Positions 1 through 8,057 of a stretch of DNA of 64,000 bases are shown here, piece by piece. The notes below the pieces were generated by a model. The model did no database searches and had not been told where the DNA came from. It saw only the letters and a program-made list of their open reading frames with translations. How positions within the stretch are numbered: position 1 is the stretch's first letter; each line of letters starts with the position of its first letter. Origin of the DNA: Tolypothrix tenuis PCC 7101 (GTDB lineage: Bacteria > Cyanobacteriota > Cyanobacteriia > Cyanobacteriales > Nostocaceae). The position numbers were made by a program, and so were the translations under genes. The stretch is taken from assembly GCF_002368295.1 (NCBI RefSeq), contig NZ_AP018248.1, positions 7,147,323 to 7,211,322 of the forward strand, read 5' to 3'.

Positions 1-329
1 CGTTTGTCAGTAAGGCGTTGGAAATAGCTGCACAAAATCCTGATTTTTTACCGCGTTCTTTTGATGTGGATGAAATGCGGCGAGATATTGAATTATTTGA
101 GGCTTTGTATCCGATTTTGCTGTCGTTGACGCAATTGCAAGAACTGGTGGATGATACTTCTGTGGCTGTTGGCAGTGAAGCTTATGCCGCGGGTTTGCTG
201 GTATATAACTATGCCAAAGCTAGTGGTAAAGGCGCTGGTTTAGATTCAATGGTTGATGATTTGGGGCGAAGATTTGCCCGAAAAGCGAAAAAAGTGCAAC
301 CGCAAACGTCGTACTCTTATGAAATATAA
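1..329 (+). CDS. Conserved hypothetical protein, 5' truncated
   Basis: The reading frame is open from base 3 at the window edge, so the true start lies outside; about 108 C-terminal residues are present, ending in TAA. A TTG at base 18 is just a codon inside the frame. The visible part is mostly alpha-helical by composition, with an acidic first half (DVDEMRRDIELFEAL), a small-residue helix (GSEAYAAGLLVYNYAK) and a basic tail (RRFARKAKK). No catalytic motif, signal peptide or membrane segment is seen. It resembles small conserved cyanobacterial proteins of unknown function. No function is proposed. A GC-rich stem-loop follows about 40 bases after the stop. Confidence 0.7.
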   Translation, partial: FVSKALEIAAQNPDFLPRSFDVDEMRRDIELFEALYPILLSLTQLQELVDDTSVAVGSEAYAAGLLVYNYAKASGKGAGLDSMVDDLGRRFARKAKKVQPQTSYSYEI

Positions 330-370
330 GATTTATCGTTATTTGTGAGGGATAAGAACCCCACCCCCAA

Positions 371-396
371 CCCCCTCCCCGCAAGCGAGGAGGGGG
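371..396 (+). repeat. GC-rich stem-loop after the first gene
   Basis: CCCCCTCC (371-378) pairs perfectly with GGAGGGGG (389-396) across a ten-base loop that can add two more pairs. It is preceded by CCCCACCCCCAA, a common dispersed context in Nostocales genomes. There is no T-run after it, so it is a weak candidate terminator and more probably a dispersed repeat. Confidence 0.5.
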
Positions 397-530
397 CTAT
401 GATATAACTCATGTGGTTAGGAAAGGTTATAACTCGACGTTCCTAGATAAAAACATCAACTTTGAGCTTCTGAACTTGGGTGTTTTAGTTTTCAGGGAAA
501 AACTCCGAGTCAGAAGCTTAAATTTTGCGG

Positions 531-677
531 TTTGAAATGAGAATGTTCTGATTTGGAACGAGAATGTTTTGGTTTGAAACGAGAACGTTTTCGTTTTAGG
601 TGAGAATGTTCTGGTTTGGAACGAGAACGTTTTGGGTTGAAGTGAGAATGTTTTCGGTTGAAGTTAAAATTTTTGTG
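531..677. repeat. Degenerate 21-bp tandem repeat, about 7 units
   Basis: Seven consecutive 21-base units begin at 531, 552, 573, 594, 615, 636 and 657. The shared pattern is roughly TTTGGAACGAGAATGTTTTGG, with differences concentrated at a few positions; the last unit is the most decayed. An open frame on the minus strand across it only reads the repeat as seven-residue units rich in Lys, Ser and His, and is not taken to be a gene. It sits in a gene-free stretch (330-892) with no other visible function. Confidence 0.75.
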
Positions 678-733
678 TTTAGAACTAAACAGTTGCTCTT
701 TAAAGGAATTATCATGACAAAACAACCATATTG

Positions 734-796
734 GTAGGGGCACGGCATCCACAGACTATCGGTGATAACGATAAAGTCTCGGTGCCGTGCCCTTAC
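734..796. repeat. Hairpin repeat with GTAGGGGCACGGCA ends
   Basis: GTAGGGGCACGGCA (734-747) is complementary to TGCCGTGCCCTTAC (783-796) with one mismatch; the interior can also fold. The same arms form the centre of the larger element at 5712-5847 and 60392-60527, but the outer arms of that element are absent here. Confidence 0.6.
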
Positions 797-892
797 AAGC
801 GGAATAATTTATTTATTGATGTTCCCTAAAGAACCATAGCTAGGGTAAGTTAAGCTAACGCCTGATATTTTTGTAGAGCAATACAGTTTATT

Positions 893-1111
893 TCAGCAAC
901 AACCCCTTGAATAAAACTGCGATCGCACCTTAATTATCTGTTTACTGTATTGACGCTGTGATTGTACAACTGGCTGCGATCGCCAAATTTTGATATTTCC
1001 GCTAGGGTCTCCCGCAGCTAGCCAATCTTTATCGGGAGTAAAGGCGACGTAATTAACCTGGCCGTCATGACCAGTAAGGGTGGTAATTTTGCTGAATTTT
1101 CTTAACTGATG
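893..1111 (-). pseudogene. Remnant of a WD40-repeat protein (C-terminal blade)
   Basis: Reading the minus strand from about 1111 to a TGA at 893-895 gives about 72 codons with no start codon. The translation contains one clear WD40 blade: LTGHDGQVNYVAFTPD, then DWLAAGDPSGNIKIW, with the typical GH and IW landmarks. The frame closes upstream with TGA at 1112-1114. A WD40 protein needs several blades, so this is the 3' end of a lost or rearranged gene. The Uma2-like gene lies immediately upstream on the same strand. Confidence 0.6.
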
Positions 1112-1119
1112 TCAAAAAT

Positions 1120-1830
1120 CTAATCTTGCGGTTCAATTCCCGCCGCCCGCAATTGTGCGGCTAATCTTTCAGTGCGTTGTCGTTCTTTTTGGGCTAATTC
1201 TGAACCCCAAAGTAGTAAATTTCCTTGTTCATCCCACCAGCGCAACCAGTTTCCGGTACGATTTTCACGAGTACCTTGCCATACAGCGAGATAAAGATTC
1301 ATTTGGGCTATCCAGTAACGCTGGTTTTCGTTGGGGTTTTGGACAACGTATCTGCCAGTATTATTATCTAAGCAATAAACTTCTAAATCTCCGCTATCAG
1401 GTTCAAAAATAGCGTAGTTTGGAACTTTTAATACGCATTCGTAAAAAAACCATTTACCTGGGGGGTAGGTGGGTTTGATGGAGTATTCCCCACCTTCTGT
1501 ATCAGAAAGAAATTCTATGACAATTACAGGAATGTCTCCCTGTAGCTGTGGTGTGTAACTGCGGGTGACATCTTCTCTATTAACGCTAATTTTGGGAATA
1601 TACGCCCAGTCTGGGGCTTTGACGACAATTTTGCCATTTAATGTGGCACAGATACCGTAATTTGTTGGTGTGAGGGCGTTGGGTGGAAGTTTACCAGCAA
1701 GTTCTAAACTTTGTGTTAGTGCTGCAGCTAAGGCTGGTTGGTTGATGTTGTCCACTGGATCGTCTGGGAGTTTGTAATCGTCGGGTAGTTTTTCCCAAGT
1801 GATTTGATAGTCTTGGGTAAAGGCTGTCAT
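1120..1830 (-). CDS. Uma2 family endonuclease-like protein
   Basis: This 236-residue protein matches the Uma2 (DUF820) family, which has a PD-(D/E)XK nuclease fold and is hugely expanded in cyanobacteria. Family landmarks seen are the N-terminal helix region, APDWAYIP (the PD position), VIEFLSDTEGG (the acidic strand) and a YECVLKVPNYAIFEPDSG segment. The C-terminal third carries WLRWWDEQGN and a Gln/Arg/Glu-rich helix. The role of these proteins in cells is not established; many are single-copy accessory genes or mobile-element cargo. It is flanked by the WD40 remnant and by radA, 30 bases upstream. The family is certain enough; activity is unknown. Confidence 0.85.
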   Translation of the reverse strand: MTAFTQDYQITWEKLPDDYKLPDDPVDNINQPALAAALTQSLELAGKLPPNALTPTNYGICATLNGKIVVKAPDWAYIPKISVNREDVTRSYTPQLQGDIPVIVIEFLSDTEGGEYSIKPTYPPGKWFFYECVLKVPNYAIFEPDSGDLEVYCLDNNTGRYVVQNPNENQRYWIAQMNLYLAVWQGTRENRTGNWLRWWDEQGNLLLWGSELAQKERQRTERLAAQLRAAGIEPQD

Positions 1831-1860
1831 GGCAGGTTTTCCTTTGTTTATTAGGGAAGA

Positions 1861-3435
1861 TTACTCGTCTAGGTCAGGTTCTAAATCTTCTTCTGTCAGT
1901 TCTTGATGGGGGATAGCAGCGATAATTGCATCTATTACTTTGGAAACTGGTAAAATTTCGATATTAAGGTCGGGGAATTTTTGCCCTTTGGGGACGATCG
2001 CTCTTTTAAATCCCAACTTCGCTGCTTCTTTTAACCGCAGTTCCATCTGAGAAACCGATCGCACTTGTCCCCCTAACCCGACTTCACCAATCAAAACTGT
2101 ACCTGGATCGACGATGCGATCGCGGAAACTTGCAACAATGGCGATCGCAATTCCTAAATCTACGGCTGGTTCTTCCACATTTAAACCACCAGCCGAAGCG
2201 ACGTAGGAATCTAGCTTCGACATGGGAATGCCTACGCGTTTTTCTAACACCGCTAAAATTTGCACTAAGCGGTTATAGTCAATCCCGGTAGCGGCGCGTC
2301 GGGGGGAAGGGTAGCTAGTGGGGCTTACCAAAGCTTGCAATTCTACAACAATCGGGCGTGTTCCTTCGCAAGCCACAACAATCGCCGTCCCTGGCGCTGG
2401 ATCGTCACGATTACCTAGAAATAACTCCGAGGGGTTAGGAACTTCACGCAATCCATGAGATACCATCTCAAAAATACCGATTTCGTGAGTTGCACCGAAG
2501 CGGTTTTTTACTGTCCGTAATAACCGATGGGATGCAAAGCGATCGCCTTCAAAATACAATACGGTATCTACTAAGTGTTCTAAAACTTTCGGCCCTGCGA
2601 TCGCACCTTCTTTGGTCACGTGTCCCACAATTAACATTGTGATATCTTCGTGCTTTGCCACTTTCATCAGTGCAGCCGTACATTCCCGCACTTGCGCTAC
2701 TGAACCAGGAGCAGATGTCAGTGCCGGAAAGAACACTGTTTGAATACTATCAATTACTGCCACATTTGGTTTAAGAGAGTCTATTTCTCGGAGAATTTCT
2801 TCTAAATCGGTTTCTGGCAATATATATAAATCTGCACCTATATTGTCAGGGTTTATACTTGTGGTGTCTATGGCAACAGGTATGGCTTCACTTTTAGGAT
2901 CTATGGGAACAGCTGTTACTTCCTCTACAACTGTATTTTGATCGCCCACTACATTCACACCTTTTGCTACACCCAAGCGTGAAGCTCTTAATTTTACCTG
3001 TTGACCTGATTCCTCTCCTGTGACATAAAGAATGCGGTATCTCTGCGCCAATTGATTAGAGACTTGAAGCAGCAAAGTTGATTTACCAATTCCTGGATCG
3101 CCACCAATCAACACCATCGAACCAGGGACAACACCACCGCCCAAAACCCGATCTAATTCTCCATAGCCAGATTCCCAGCGCGCAATTTGGCGATCGCTAA
3201 TTTGATCGAATGTTAAGGAAGAGCGCGGTTTGGCTGGTTTATTATGAGCTTTGCCATTAGTGGATGCTGATTGCCAACCACTAACTCCTCCCCGGCTGGG
3301 TATATCCACCGATGATTGGATAGAAATTTGTTCTTCTAAAGAATTGTAAGTGCCGCAAGCGGGACACTTACCAAACCATTGAGAAGATTCTGCTCCACAA
3401 TCGTTACAAATGTAAAAGGTTTTGGACTTTGCCAT
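1861..3435 (-). CDS. radA: DNA repair protein RadA (Sms)
   Basis: RadA is a RecA-like ATPase that helps process recombination intermediates by driving branch migration. The 524 residues show, in order, a C4 zinc finger (Cys10, 13, 24, 27), a Walker A motif GGDPGIGKST at 111-120, the RadA signature KNRFG at 310-314, and a C-terminal Lon-protease-like domain (GGLNVEEPAVDLGIAIA). Residues about 164-200 form an extra segment between the Walker A and Walker B regions that E. coli RadA lacks, which I believe is common in cyanobacteria. The protein ends in an acidic tail. It diverges from rpaB across about 170 bases. Confidence 0.95.
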   Translation of the reverse strand: MAKSKTFYICNDCGAESSQWFGKCPACGTYNSLEEQISIQSSVDIPSRGGVSGWQSASTNGKAHNKPAKPRSSLTFDQISDRQIARWESGYGELDRVLGGGVVPGSMVLIGGDPGIGKSTLLLQVSNQLAQRYRILYVTGEESGQQVKLRASRLGVAKGVNVVGDQNTVVEEVTAVPIDPKSEAIPVAIDTTSINPDNIGADLYILPETDLEEILREIDSLKPNVAVIDSIQTVFFPALTSAPGSVAQVRECTAALMKVAKHEDITMLIVGHVTKEGAIAGPKVLEHLVDTVLYFEGDRFASHRLLRTVKNRFGATHEIGIFEMVSHGLREVPNPSELFLGNRDDPAPGTAIVVACEGTRPIVVELQALVSPTSYPSPRRAATGIDYNRLVQILAVLEKRVGIPMSKLDSYVASAGGLNVEEPAVDLGIAIAIVASFRDRIVDPGTVLIGEVGLGGQVRSVSQMELRLKEAAKLGFKRAIVPKGQKFPDLNIEILPVSKVIDAIIAAIPHQELTEEDLEPDLDE

Positions 3436-3605
3436 TCTTAAATCTTATTAAATAATCTTAATTTTTCCTTAATTCTTGGCGAAAAGAAAAGTTCAATAAT
3501 AGTAGTAGTTACAGCTTTTTTTCATCTAATTCATGGAATGATATCTTAATATTATGGTATTAAAAATTAATCATGAAAAATTTTAGTTAAGGAGCGTTGA
3601 GAAAC

Positions 3606-4334
3606 TTGGAAAGTCATAAAGAAAAAATCCTGGTGGTAGACGACGAAGCCAGCATTCGCCGGATTTTGGAAACGCGCCTTTCCATGATTGGCTACGATGT
3701 AGTGACTGCTGGTGATGGAGAAGAAGCTTTGGAAACTTTTCGCAAAGCTGACCCCGACCTGGTAGTTTTGGATGTGATGATGCCAAAACTTGATGGCTAC
3801 GGTGTTTGCCAAGAACTACGTAAGGAGTCAGATGTCCCTATTATTATGCTAACAGCCTTAGGGGACGTAGCCGATCGCATCACCGGATTAGAGTTAGGCG
3901 CTGATGATTATGTAGTCAAGCCGTTTTCGCCAAAGGAACTAGAAGCCCGGATTCGCTCTGTACTCAGACGGGTAGACAAAACCAGTGCTTCGGGAATTCC
4001 TAGTTCTGGAGTCATCCACGTTGCTAATATCAAAATTGATACGAATAAGCGACAAGTTTACAAAGGCGATGAGCGCATTCGCTTAACTGGTATGGAATTT
4101 AGCTTACTAGAGTTACTCGTTAGCCGCTCTGGAGAAGCTTTTTCCCGTTCGGAAATTTTGCAAGAAGTGTGGGGTTACACGCCAGAACGCCATGTAGATA
4201 CCCGCGTGGTAGATGTGCATATCTCCCGTTTGCGCGCCAAATTAGAAGACGATCCCAGCAATCCTGAATTGATTCTCACCGCCCGCGGCACTGGTTATTT
4301 ATTCCAACGGATAATTGAACCTGGCGAAGAATAG
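3606..4334 (+). CDS. rpaB: Response regulator RpaB (OmpR family)
   Basis: RpaB (Ycf27) is the essential cyanobacterial regulator that binds HLR1 sites and controls high-light and photosystem genes, usually partnered with the kinase NblS (not in this window). The receiver domain has the acidic pair Asp12-Asp13, phospho-acceptor Asp56 in VVLDVMMP, and the Lys of VVKPFSP; the OmpR-type winged helix follows from about residue 130 (RLTGMEFSLLELL, HVDTRVVDVHISRLRAKL, GTGYLF). I chose TTG at 3606 because AAGGAG (3589-3594) lies 11 bases before it and the family starts MESHKEK; TTG at 3597 is only two bases from that site. The stop TAG opens directly onto a repeat tract. Confidence 0.93.
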   Translation: MESHKEKILVVDDEASIRRILETRLSMIGYDVVTAGDGEEALETFRKADPDLVVLDVMMPKLDGYGVCQELRKESDVPIIMLTALGDVADRITGLELGADDYVVKPFSPKELEARIRSVLRRVDKTSASGIPSSGVIHVANIKIDTNKRQVYKGDERIRLTGMEFSLLELLVSRSGEAFSRSEILQEVWGYTPERHVDTRVVDVHISRLRAKLEDDPSNPELILTARGTGYLFQRIIEPGEE

Positions 4335-4338
4335 GGAA

Positions 4339-4421
4339 GATGAGGGAGATGAGGGGGATGAGGGAGACAAGGGAAACTTACCTATTGCCTTCTTGCCCAA
4401 TGCCCCATGCCCAATGCCCCA
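4339..4421. repeat. Short tandem repeats: 9-mer and STRR heptamers
   Basis: Three 9-base GATGAGGGA/G units (4339-4365) directly follow the rpaB stop codon. After a short spacer come heptamer-type repeats GCCCAAT/GCCCCAT (4394-4421). They fill the space up to the next start codon at 4435, leaving that gene no recognisable ribosome-binding site. Confidence 0.8.
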
Positions 4422-4434
4422 TAGCCAATAACAA

Positions 4435-5097
4435 ATGAATAAACCCGATCCCAATCTAGTTTTACGCCGTCTACCCATAGTAGTTGGCTGTTTAGGCGCT
4501 GTACTTTTGCTAATTAACCGCTTGTTAACACCGGAACTGACAGAATCGCAAGCCCGTGGGGATGTACTGGGCGTGATTCTGAGTGCGGTGTTAATTTTAA
4601 CTGGCTTGATTTGGCAGCAAGTACAACCGCGATCGCCTGATATTGTACAACTGATTGGGGAGGAAGGTTTTGTGTTGACTGCGGATTTACCAGAAGCCGT
4701 GAAAACAGAACTAGCTTGGGCATCCCATTTATTATTAACTAACACCGTCACGCGATCGCTCTTAGTTTTTTACCAAGGTAAGGTTCTGTTACGTCGCGGT
4801 ATTCTGTCGCCTAAATCTGAAGTTGTACCAGGCCCAATTTTAAAAAGGGTATTGGAAACAAAAAAACCAGTTTATTTAGTTGCATTAAAAGTCTATCCCG
4901 GCAAAATAGAATTTGATTATTTGCCCGAAAATACTCAAGGGGTAATTTGTCAACCTATTGGTAATCAAGGTGTATTAATTTTAGGAGCAAATGCACCTCG
5001 CAGTTACACCAAACAAGATGAAAATTGGATATCTGGAATTGCTGATAAATTAGCTGTAACTCTCAGTTCCTATTTGCAAGTTGAGTCAGAAAGTTAA
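4435..5097 (+). CDS. Complex C cofactor assembly protein (CCB2/CCB4 family)
   Basis: The 220-residue protein matches the CCB2/CCB4 family, whose plant and algal members attach heme c(i) to cytochrome b6 during b6f assembly. Two membrane helices near the N-terminus (about residues 13-28 and 43-60) are followed by a GAF-like soluble region containing GVICQPIGNQGVLILGANAPRS-type strands. The function in cyanobacteria is inferred from the chloroplast homologues. The start ATG is preceded by STRR sequence rather than a Shine-Dalgarno motif. The DUF456 gene begins six bases after its stop, suggesting co-transcription. Confidence 0.75.
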   Translation: MNKPDPNLVLRRLPIVVGCLGAVLLLINRLLTPELTESQARGDVLGVILSAVLILTGLIWQQVQPRSPDIVQLIGEEGFVLTADLPEAVKTELAWASHLLLTNTVTRSLLVFYQGKVLLRRGILSPKSEVVPGPILKRVLETKKPVYLVALKVYPGKIEFDYLPENTQGVICQPIGNQGVLILGANAPRSYTKQDENWISGIADKLAVTLSSYLQVESES

Positions 5098-5103
5098 AAC
5101 TTT

Positions 5104-5622
5104 ATGCAAATTATCTATTGGTTACTGATTGCAGTGATGGTTGTGGGTGTTATCGGCGCTGTAGTTCCTGCCATCCCTGGAACCAGTTTAATATTAATTG
5201 CAATTATTATCTGGGGAGTTGTTAGCAGTTCCTTTGCAGCAATTAAAATACCGCTAATTGTCACGGTTATTGTGTTGCTTCTGAGTATTGGCGTAGATTT
5301 TTTAGCAGGTTATATAGGTGCAAAACAAGCTGGCGCTAGTAAGTGGGGACAAATAGGCGCATTTGTGGGTTTGCTATTGGGATTCTTCGGGTTATTACCA
5401 GCTTTACCCTTTGGCGGGCCGCTATTAGGTATTTTAATAGGGCCATTATTGGGCGCAATTATTGGTGAATACCTTTACCAACGTCAATTAGGAATAGCAA
5501 TTAAGGCTGGTATCGGGATTGTCGTTGGTACAGTCGTGGGAAATTTACTGCAAGGAATATTAGCGATCGCTGCAGTGGTAGTTTTTATATTGAACACTTG
5601 GCCGCAAGTCTTTGGCAGCTAA
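5104..5622 (+). CDS. DUF456 membrane protein
   Basis: This 172-residue hydrophobic protein fits DUF456: it is rich in Gly, Ile, Leu and Val, with about four to five membrane helices and internal sequence symmetry (GLLLGFFGLLPALPFGGP and LLGILIGPLLGAIIGEYL). The family's function is unknown; members sit in the inner or thylakoid membrane. It follows the CCB2/CCB4-like gene by six bases and is probably translated from the same message. A hairpin 35 bases after its stop may end that transcript. Confidence 0.85.
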   Translation: MQIIYWLLIAVMVVGVIGAVVPAIPGTSLILIAIIIWGVVSSSFAAIKIPLIVTVIVLLLSIGVDFLAGYIGAKQAGASKWGQIGAFVGLLLGFFGLLPALPFGGPLLGILIGPLLGAIIGEYLYQRQLGIAIKAGIGIVVGTVVGNLLQGILAIAAVVVFILNTWPQVFGS

Positions 5623-5655
5623 GATTTCCTGTAGATTAAGCAAATAAAACTTTCG

Positions 5656-5682
5656 TAGGGTGGGCATTCATTGTCTACCCTA
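5656..5682 (+). terminator. Candidate terminator after the DUF456 gene
   Basis: TAGGGT (5656-5661) pairs with ACCCTA (5677-5682), extended inside by GGCA/TGTC, and is followed by TTTTATT. The same TAGGGTGGGCA motif is a common dispersed hairpin in this clade, so it may be a repeat that also terminates transcription. Confidence 0.45.
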
Positions 5683-5711
5683 TTTTATTGGTGATCAGAA
5701 TTCGGTGAATA

Positions 5712-5847
5712 ATACCAATTCAAATAATGTTTGCGACAGATAAATTCTTTGTAGGGGCACGGCACCAATAAGATATTTGATATGCCAAAAGATTGCGGAT
5801 GCCCTGCCCTAACTATCTGTCGCATTCTTTTTTCAAAATAGTATAAC
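5712..5847 (+). mobile_element. MITE-like large hairpin element, copy 1
   Basis: About 136 bases without coding capacity. The ends are imperfect inverted repeats starting ATACCAATTC and ATACTATTTTG, followed inward by TGCGACAGATA in both arms and then by GTAGGGGCACGGCA-type arms around a small centre. Almost the whole element recurs inverted at 60392-60527. Size, terminal inverted repeats and lack of an ORF suit a miniature inverted-repeat transposable element. Target duplications were not resolved. Confidence 0.65.
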
Positions 5848-6401
5848 AGGTGGATTTGAGAGAAATTACGATTTTTTAACCATAACAAATTCTTCATTTA
5901 TAGTTTATAAATTTTTTATACTCAGCTTATACAAAAGACAAAAACAGTTCATCTGGAAAACACAATTCTTACTGAGTTATCTAAGTGCGTATCATCCACA
6001 GAATTTGTATAGAAATCTTTAAAAATGAAAACTAGCAGTTTGTTAAACATACTGAAGCCAAACATTTGCTAATCCAGGAAAATTACGTAATTTTAGAGCC
6101 TACCAAATGACGTATCTAGTAAATGCCACTATGTAATCAATAAAGTTTATATCAAGATAAATAGGTAGCTCTTGCGTATTAGTGAACAGCTATGTAATTC
6201 TGTAAGAGTGATAAATAAATCACTCGCTAAAAACCAACAGGGTCATTGTTCTACCTAATTCATTCAGAAAATAATTCTAATCTAGGTGATAAAGATAGAA
6301 GATATTAATGCTCTTTAATTGATGGTTTTCTGCATTCATCACTAGTTTTAGAATTACATCTAATTAATAAACTAATTTTTTTACAGGAACCTTAAATCAC
6401 A
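5848..6401. other. AT-rich gene-free stretch upstream of PEP-CTERM gene
   Basis: About 550 bases, AT-rich, with no open frame, tRNA or strong hairpin that I can support. The region next to the PEP-CTERM start presumably holds its promoter and a long leader; no conserved box was recognised. AGGA at 6386-6389 is 12 bases before the ATG. Confidence 0.4.
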
Positions 6402-7016
6402 ATGTTTGCTATTAAATCTAAAGTCATCAACTCTGCCCTAGCTGCTACTGCTGTACTTCCTTTAGCTATTGCTGGAATAGTAACCTCTGCTAGTTCTGCT
6501 CAAGCTTATAGTGGTGGGTTTACATTTGACGGTTCTGGAACTGTAGCTGGTATTAGCAAGACTGGTATCACCTTTAATCCTAATCCTGGAACAATTGCAT
6601 TAGGAATCAAAACTGGAGATTTTCTTGGAGATTCCACAGGCACCATTTACAGTTTCTTGAATACTAGTTTACCTTCTAAATTTATAGATGTTGGTGCAGC
6701 AGATGGCGTTAAACTTCTGAGTTTGACTAGTATTCTTTCTCCAACATTTACATCGGTTTTCGGAGGAACAGACGTTAGCTTTAATTTCACCGGATTGTTT
6801 GAAGATGGTAGCCAAGCAGTAGGAAATATTGATTTTACTACTTTACTGAATGCCACAAATGCACAGAATACATATAGTACAGGTGGAACAATTAATGCAA
6901 GTTTCAAAGGTGTGACAGTAGCCTCTGTTCCTGAACCAACTACATTACTCGGCTTAGGTGCTGTAGGTTCAGTCATGGCTATGTCTCGCCGTCGCAAAGC
7001 TCAAGCTAGTTCTTGA
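6402..7016 (+). CDS. PEP-CTERM sorting domain protein
   Basis: A 204-residue exported protein. Residues 1-35 form a signal peptide (KSKVINSALAATAVLPLA..., cleavage near SSAQA). The C-terminus from residue 176 is a PEP-CTERM tail: VPEPTT, a short hydrophobic segment (LLGLGAVGSVMAM) and the basic SRRRKAQ. Such tails are recognised by exosortase-type sorting enzymes and go with envelope or extracellular-matrix proteins. The central part is Gly/Thr/Ser/Asn-rich beta-type sequence with no recognised enzyme motif. It stands alone, with a strong terminator about 110 bases after its stop. The cargo function is unknown. Confidence 0.88.
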   Translation: MFAIKSKVINSALAATAVLPLAIAGIVTSASSAQAYSGGFTFDGSGTVAGISKTGITFNPNPGTIALGIKTGDFLGDSTGTIYSFLNTSLPSKFIDVGAADGVKLLSLTSILSPTFTSVFGGTDVSFNFTGLFEDGSQAVGNIDFTTLLNATNAQNTYSTGGTINASFKGVTVASVPEPTTLLGLGAVGSVMAMSRRRKAQASS

Positions 7017-7129
7017 GCATTACCCACAAAATAAAAATTAAATTGTAGACAGAAAAGGAGTATCATTATTAATAGAAATATGTAAAAATACTTTCGATTT
7101 TGGTTTTCATTAAGTGTTATAGCTTTGTG

Positions 7130-7168
7130 TTCGTAGTAATCACTGAAGAAGTTACTACGAATTTTTTT
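7130..7168 (+). terminator. Rho-independent terminator after PEP-CTERM gene
   Basis: TTCGTAGTAA (7130-7139) pairs perfectly with TTACTACGAA (7152-7161) around a 12-base loop and is followed by seven T residues. Confidence 0.8.
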
Positions 7169-7200
7169 ATTAGGCTATTAATGGCAATGCACCTACACAA

Positions 7201-7227
7201 TAAGGGCACAAAAATTTTGTACCCTTA
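7201..7227 (-). terminator. Palindromic terminator between convergent genes
   Basis: TAAGGGCACAAAA is nearly the exact reverse complement of TTTTGTACCCTTA, a 27-base palindrome with one mismatch pair. It lies 40 bases beyond the nblB stop, at the convergent junction with the PEP-CTERM gene. The minus strand has no long T-run after it, so termination is inferred from position. Confidence 0.5.
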
Positions 7228-7266
7228 AAAATTTTTATTTCACCCTTCAGACAAGTTTATGCACAA

Positions 7267-7929
7267 TTAAACTGCCTGCAAAGATTTTTTAGCTTCATTG
7301 GCGATCGCTTCTACTTCATCATTAGCCATAGTCTCTAATACAGCTTTGGCATCTGCGCCACCCAAGTGACTCATCGCTTGCACAACTCTGTAGCGGACTT
7401 GCCAATCGGGATTTTTGGCATAAGGCGCTAAAAGTGGGACTGCATCTGTATTTCCCAATTCGCCAAAGGAACTAATCGCAGCAGTTTGAATTAACTCATT
7501 GTCAGAGGTGAGCGCTTGCTGGAGTAATTCAAAGCCTCGCGGATCACCTAACTCTCCCAAAGTAGCGATGATACTAAATTTGACTAGCCATTCAGGAGTT
7601 GCATCGTAAAGCTGCTGTAAATCATCAAAAGCTGATGTGAGTTTCAGCGCACCCAAACAATCTGCGGCGGCTGCTTGCACATCAGGCTCAGGGTCTTTCA
7701 GTAGTTCGCGTAATATATTCAATGATAATTCTGCATCTTGTGTGCCGAAGGTATCCAGTTGACTCACTGCTGAGTAACGGACACGAGCATTGCTGTCACT
7801 AACCGCAGTTTGAATTAATTCAAAAGCGATCGCAGGTTCTAAATCGCGGATTTGATTTACACCTCGCAAGCGATCGCCCAAATTTTCGGAACCGAGCAAT
7901 TGCTGCACCGACTCAGGAGTAACACTCAT
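7267..7929 (-). CDS. nblB: HEAT-repeat protein, probable NblB
   Basis: The 220 residues are built of HEAT/PBS-lyase-type helical repeats: RVRYSAVSQLD, PDVQAAAADCLGAL, ELIQTAAISSFGELG and WQVRYRVVQAMSHLG recur about every 31 residues. NblB proteins are related to the phycocyanobilin lyases CpcE/CpcF and are needed for, or assist, phycobilisome breakdown during nutrient starvation. The assignment rests on the whole-length HEAT pattern, the length and the gene context that I recall from Nostoc, so another PBS-lyase HEAT protein is possible. The upstream CBS-domain gene runs in the same direction about 130 bases away. Confidence 0.75.
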   Translation of the reverse strand: MSVTPESVQQLLGSENLGDRLRGVNQIRDLEPAIAFELIQTAVSDSNARVRYSAVSQLDTFGTQDAELSLNILRELLKDPEPDVQAAAADCLGALKLTSAFDDLQQLYDATPEWLVKFSIIATLGELGDPRGFELLQQALTSDNELIQTAAISSFGELGNTDAVPLLAPYAKNPDWQVRYRVVQAMSHLGGADAKAVLETMANDEVEAIANEAKKSLQAV

Positions 7930-7969
7930 TTATTTATCCTAAATTTTCAAAAAGGGTCAAGCGTCGTCA

Positions 7970-7993
7970 AGACGCAATTAATCGCGTCTGTAC
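7970..7993. repeat. Dispersed AGACGC...GCGTCT hairpin
   Basis: AGACGCAATTAATCGCGTCT is an imperfect palindrome followed by GTAC. Near-identical units occur at 16366-16390 and 22296-22320, again followed by GTAC and by AAGTCAA-type sequence. Each lies between genes. Confidence 0.65.
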
Positions 7994-8057
7994 TCAAAAG
8001 CCAAAAGACTAATTACTTTTGACTTTTGATATTGGACTATTGACATTTAACTATTAA

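Noticed and set aside
510..752. Minus-strand 80-residue open frame rich in Lys, Ser, His
   Set aside because: It only translates the 21-bp tandem repeat and flanks; the composition follows from the repeat, and no ribosome-binding site is seen.
2100..2110. Abundant GCGATCGC octamers considered as a special array
   Set aside because: They are scattered HIP1 sites, usual throughout many cyanobacterial genomes, and do not cluster as an array here.
3567..3812. Two minus-strand frames inside the rpaB 5' region
   Set aside because: They lie antisense within the receiver domain of rpaB and resemble no protein family.
4299..4751. Minus-strand 150-residue frame across the rpaB 3' end
   Set aside because: Its SPSSPSSPSS stretch is the GATGAGGGA repeat read backwards, and it overlaps the well-supported CCB2/CCB4-like gene.
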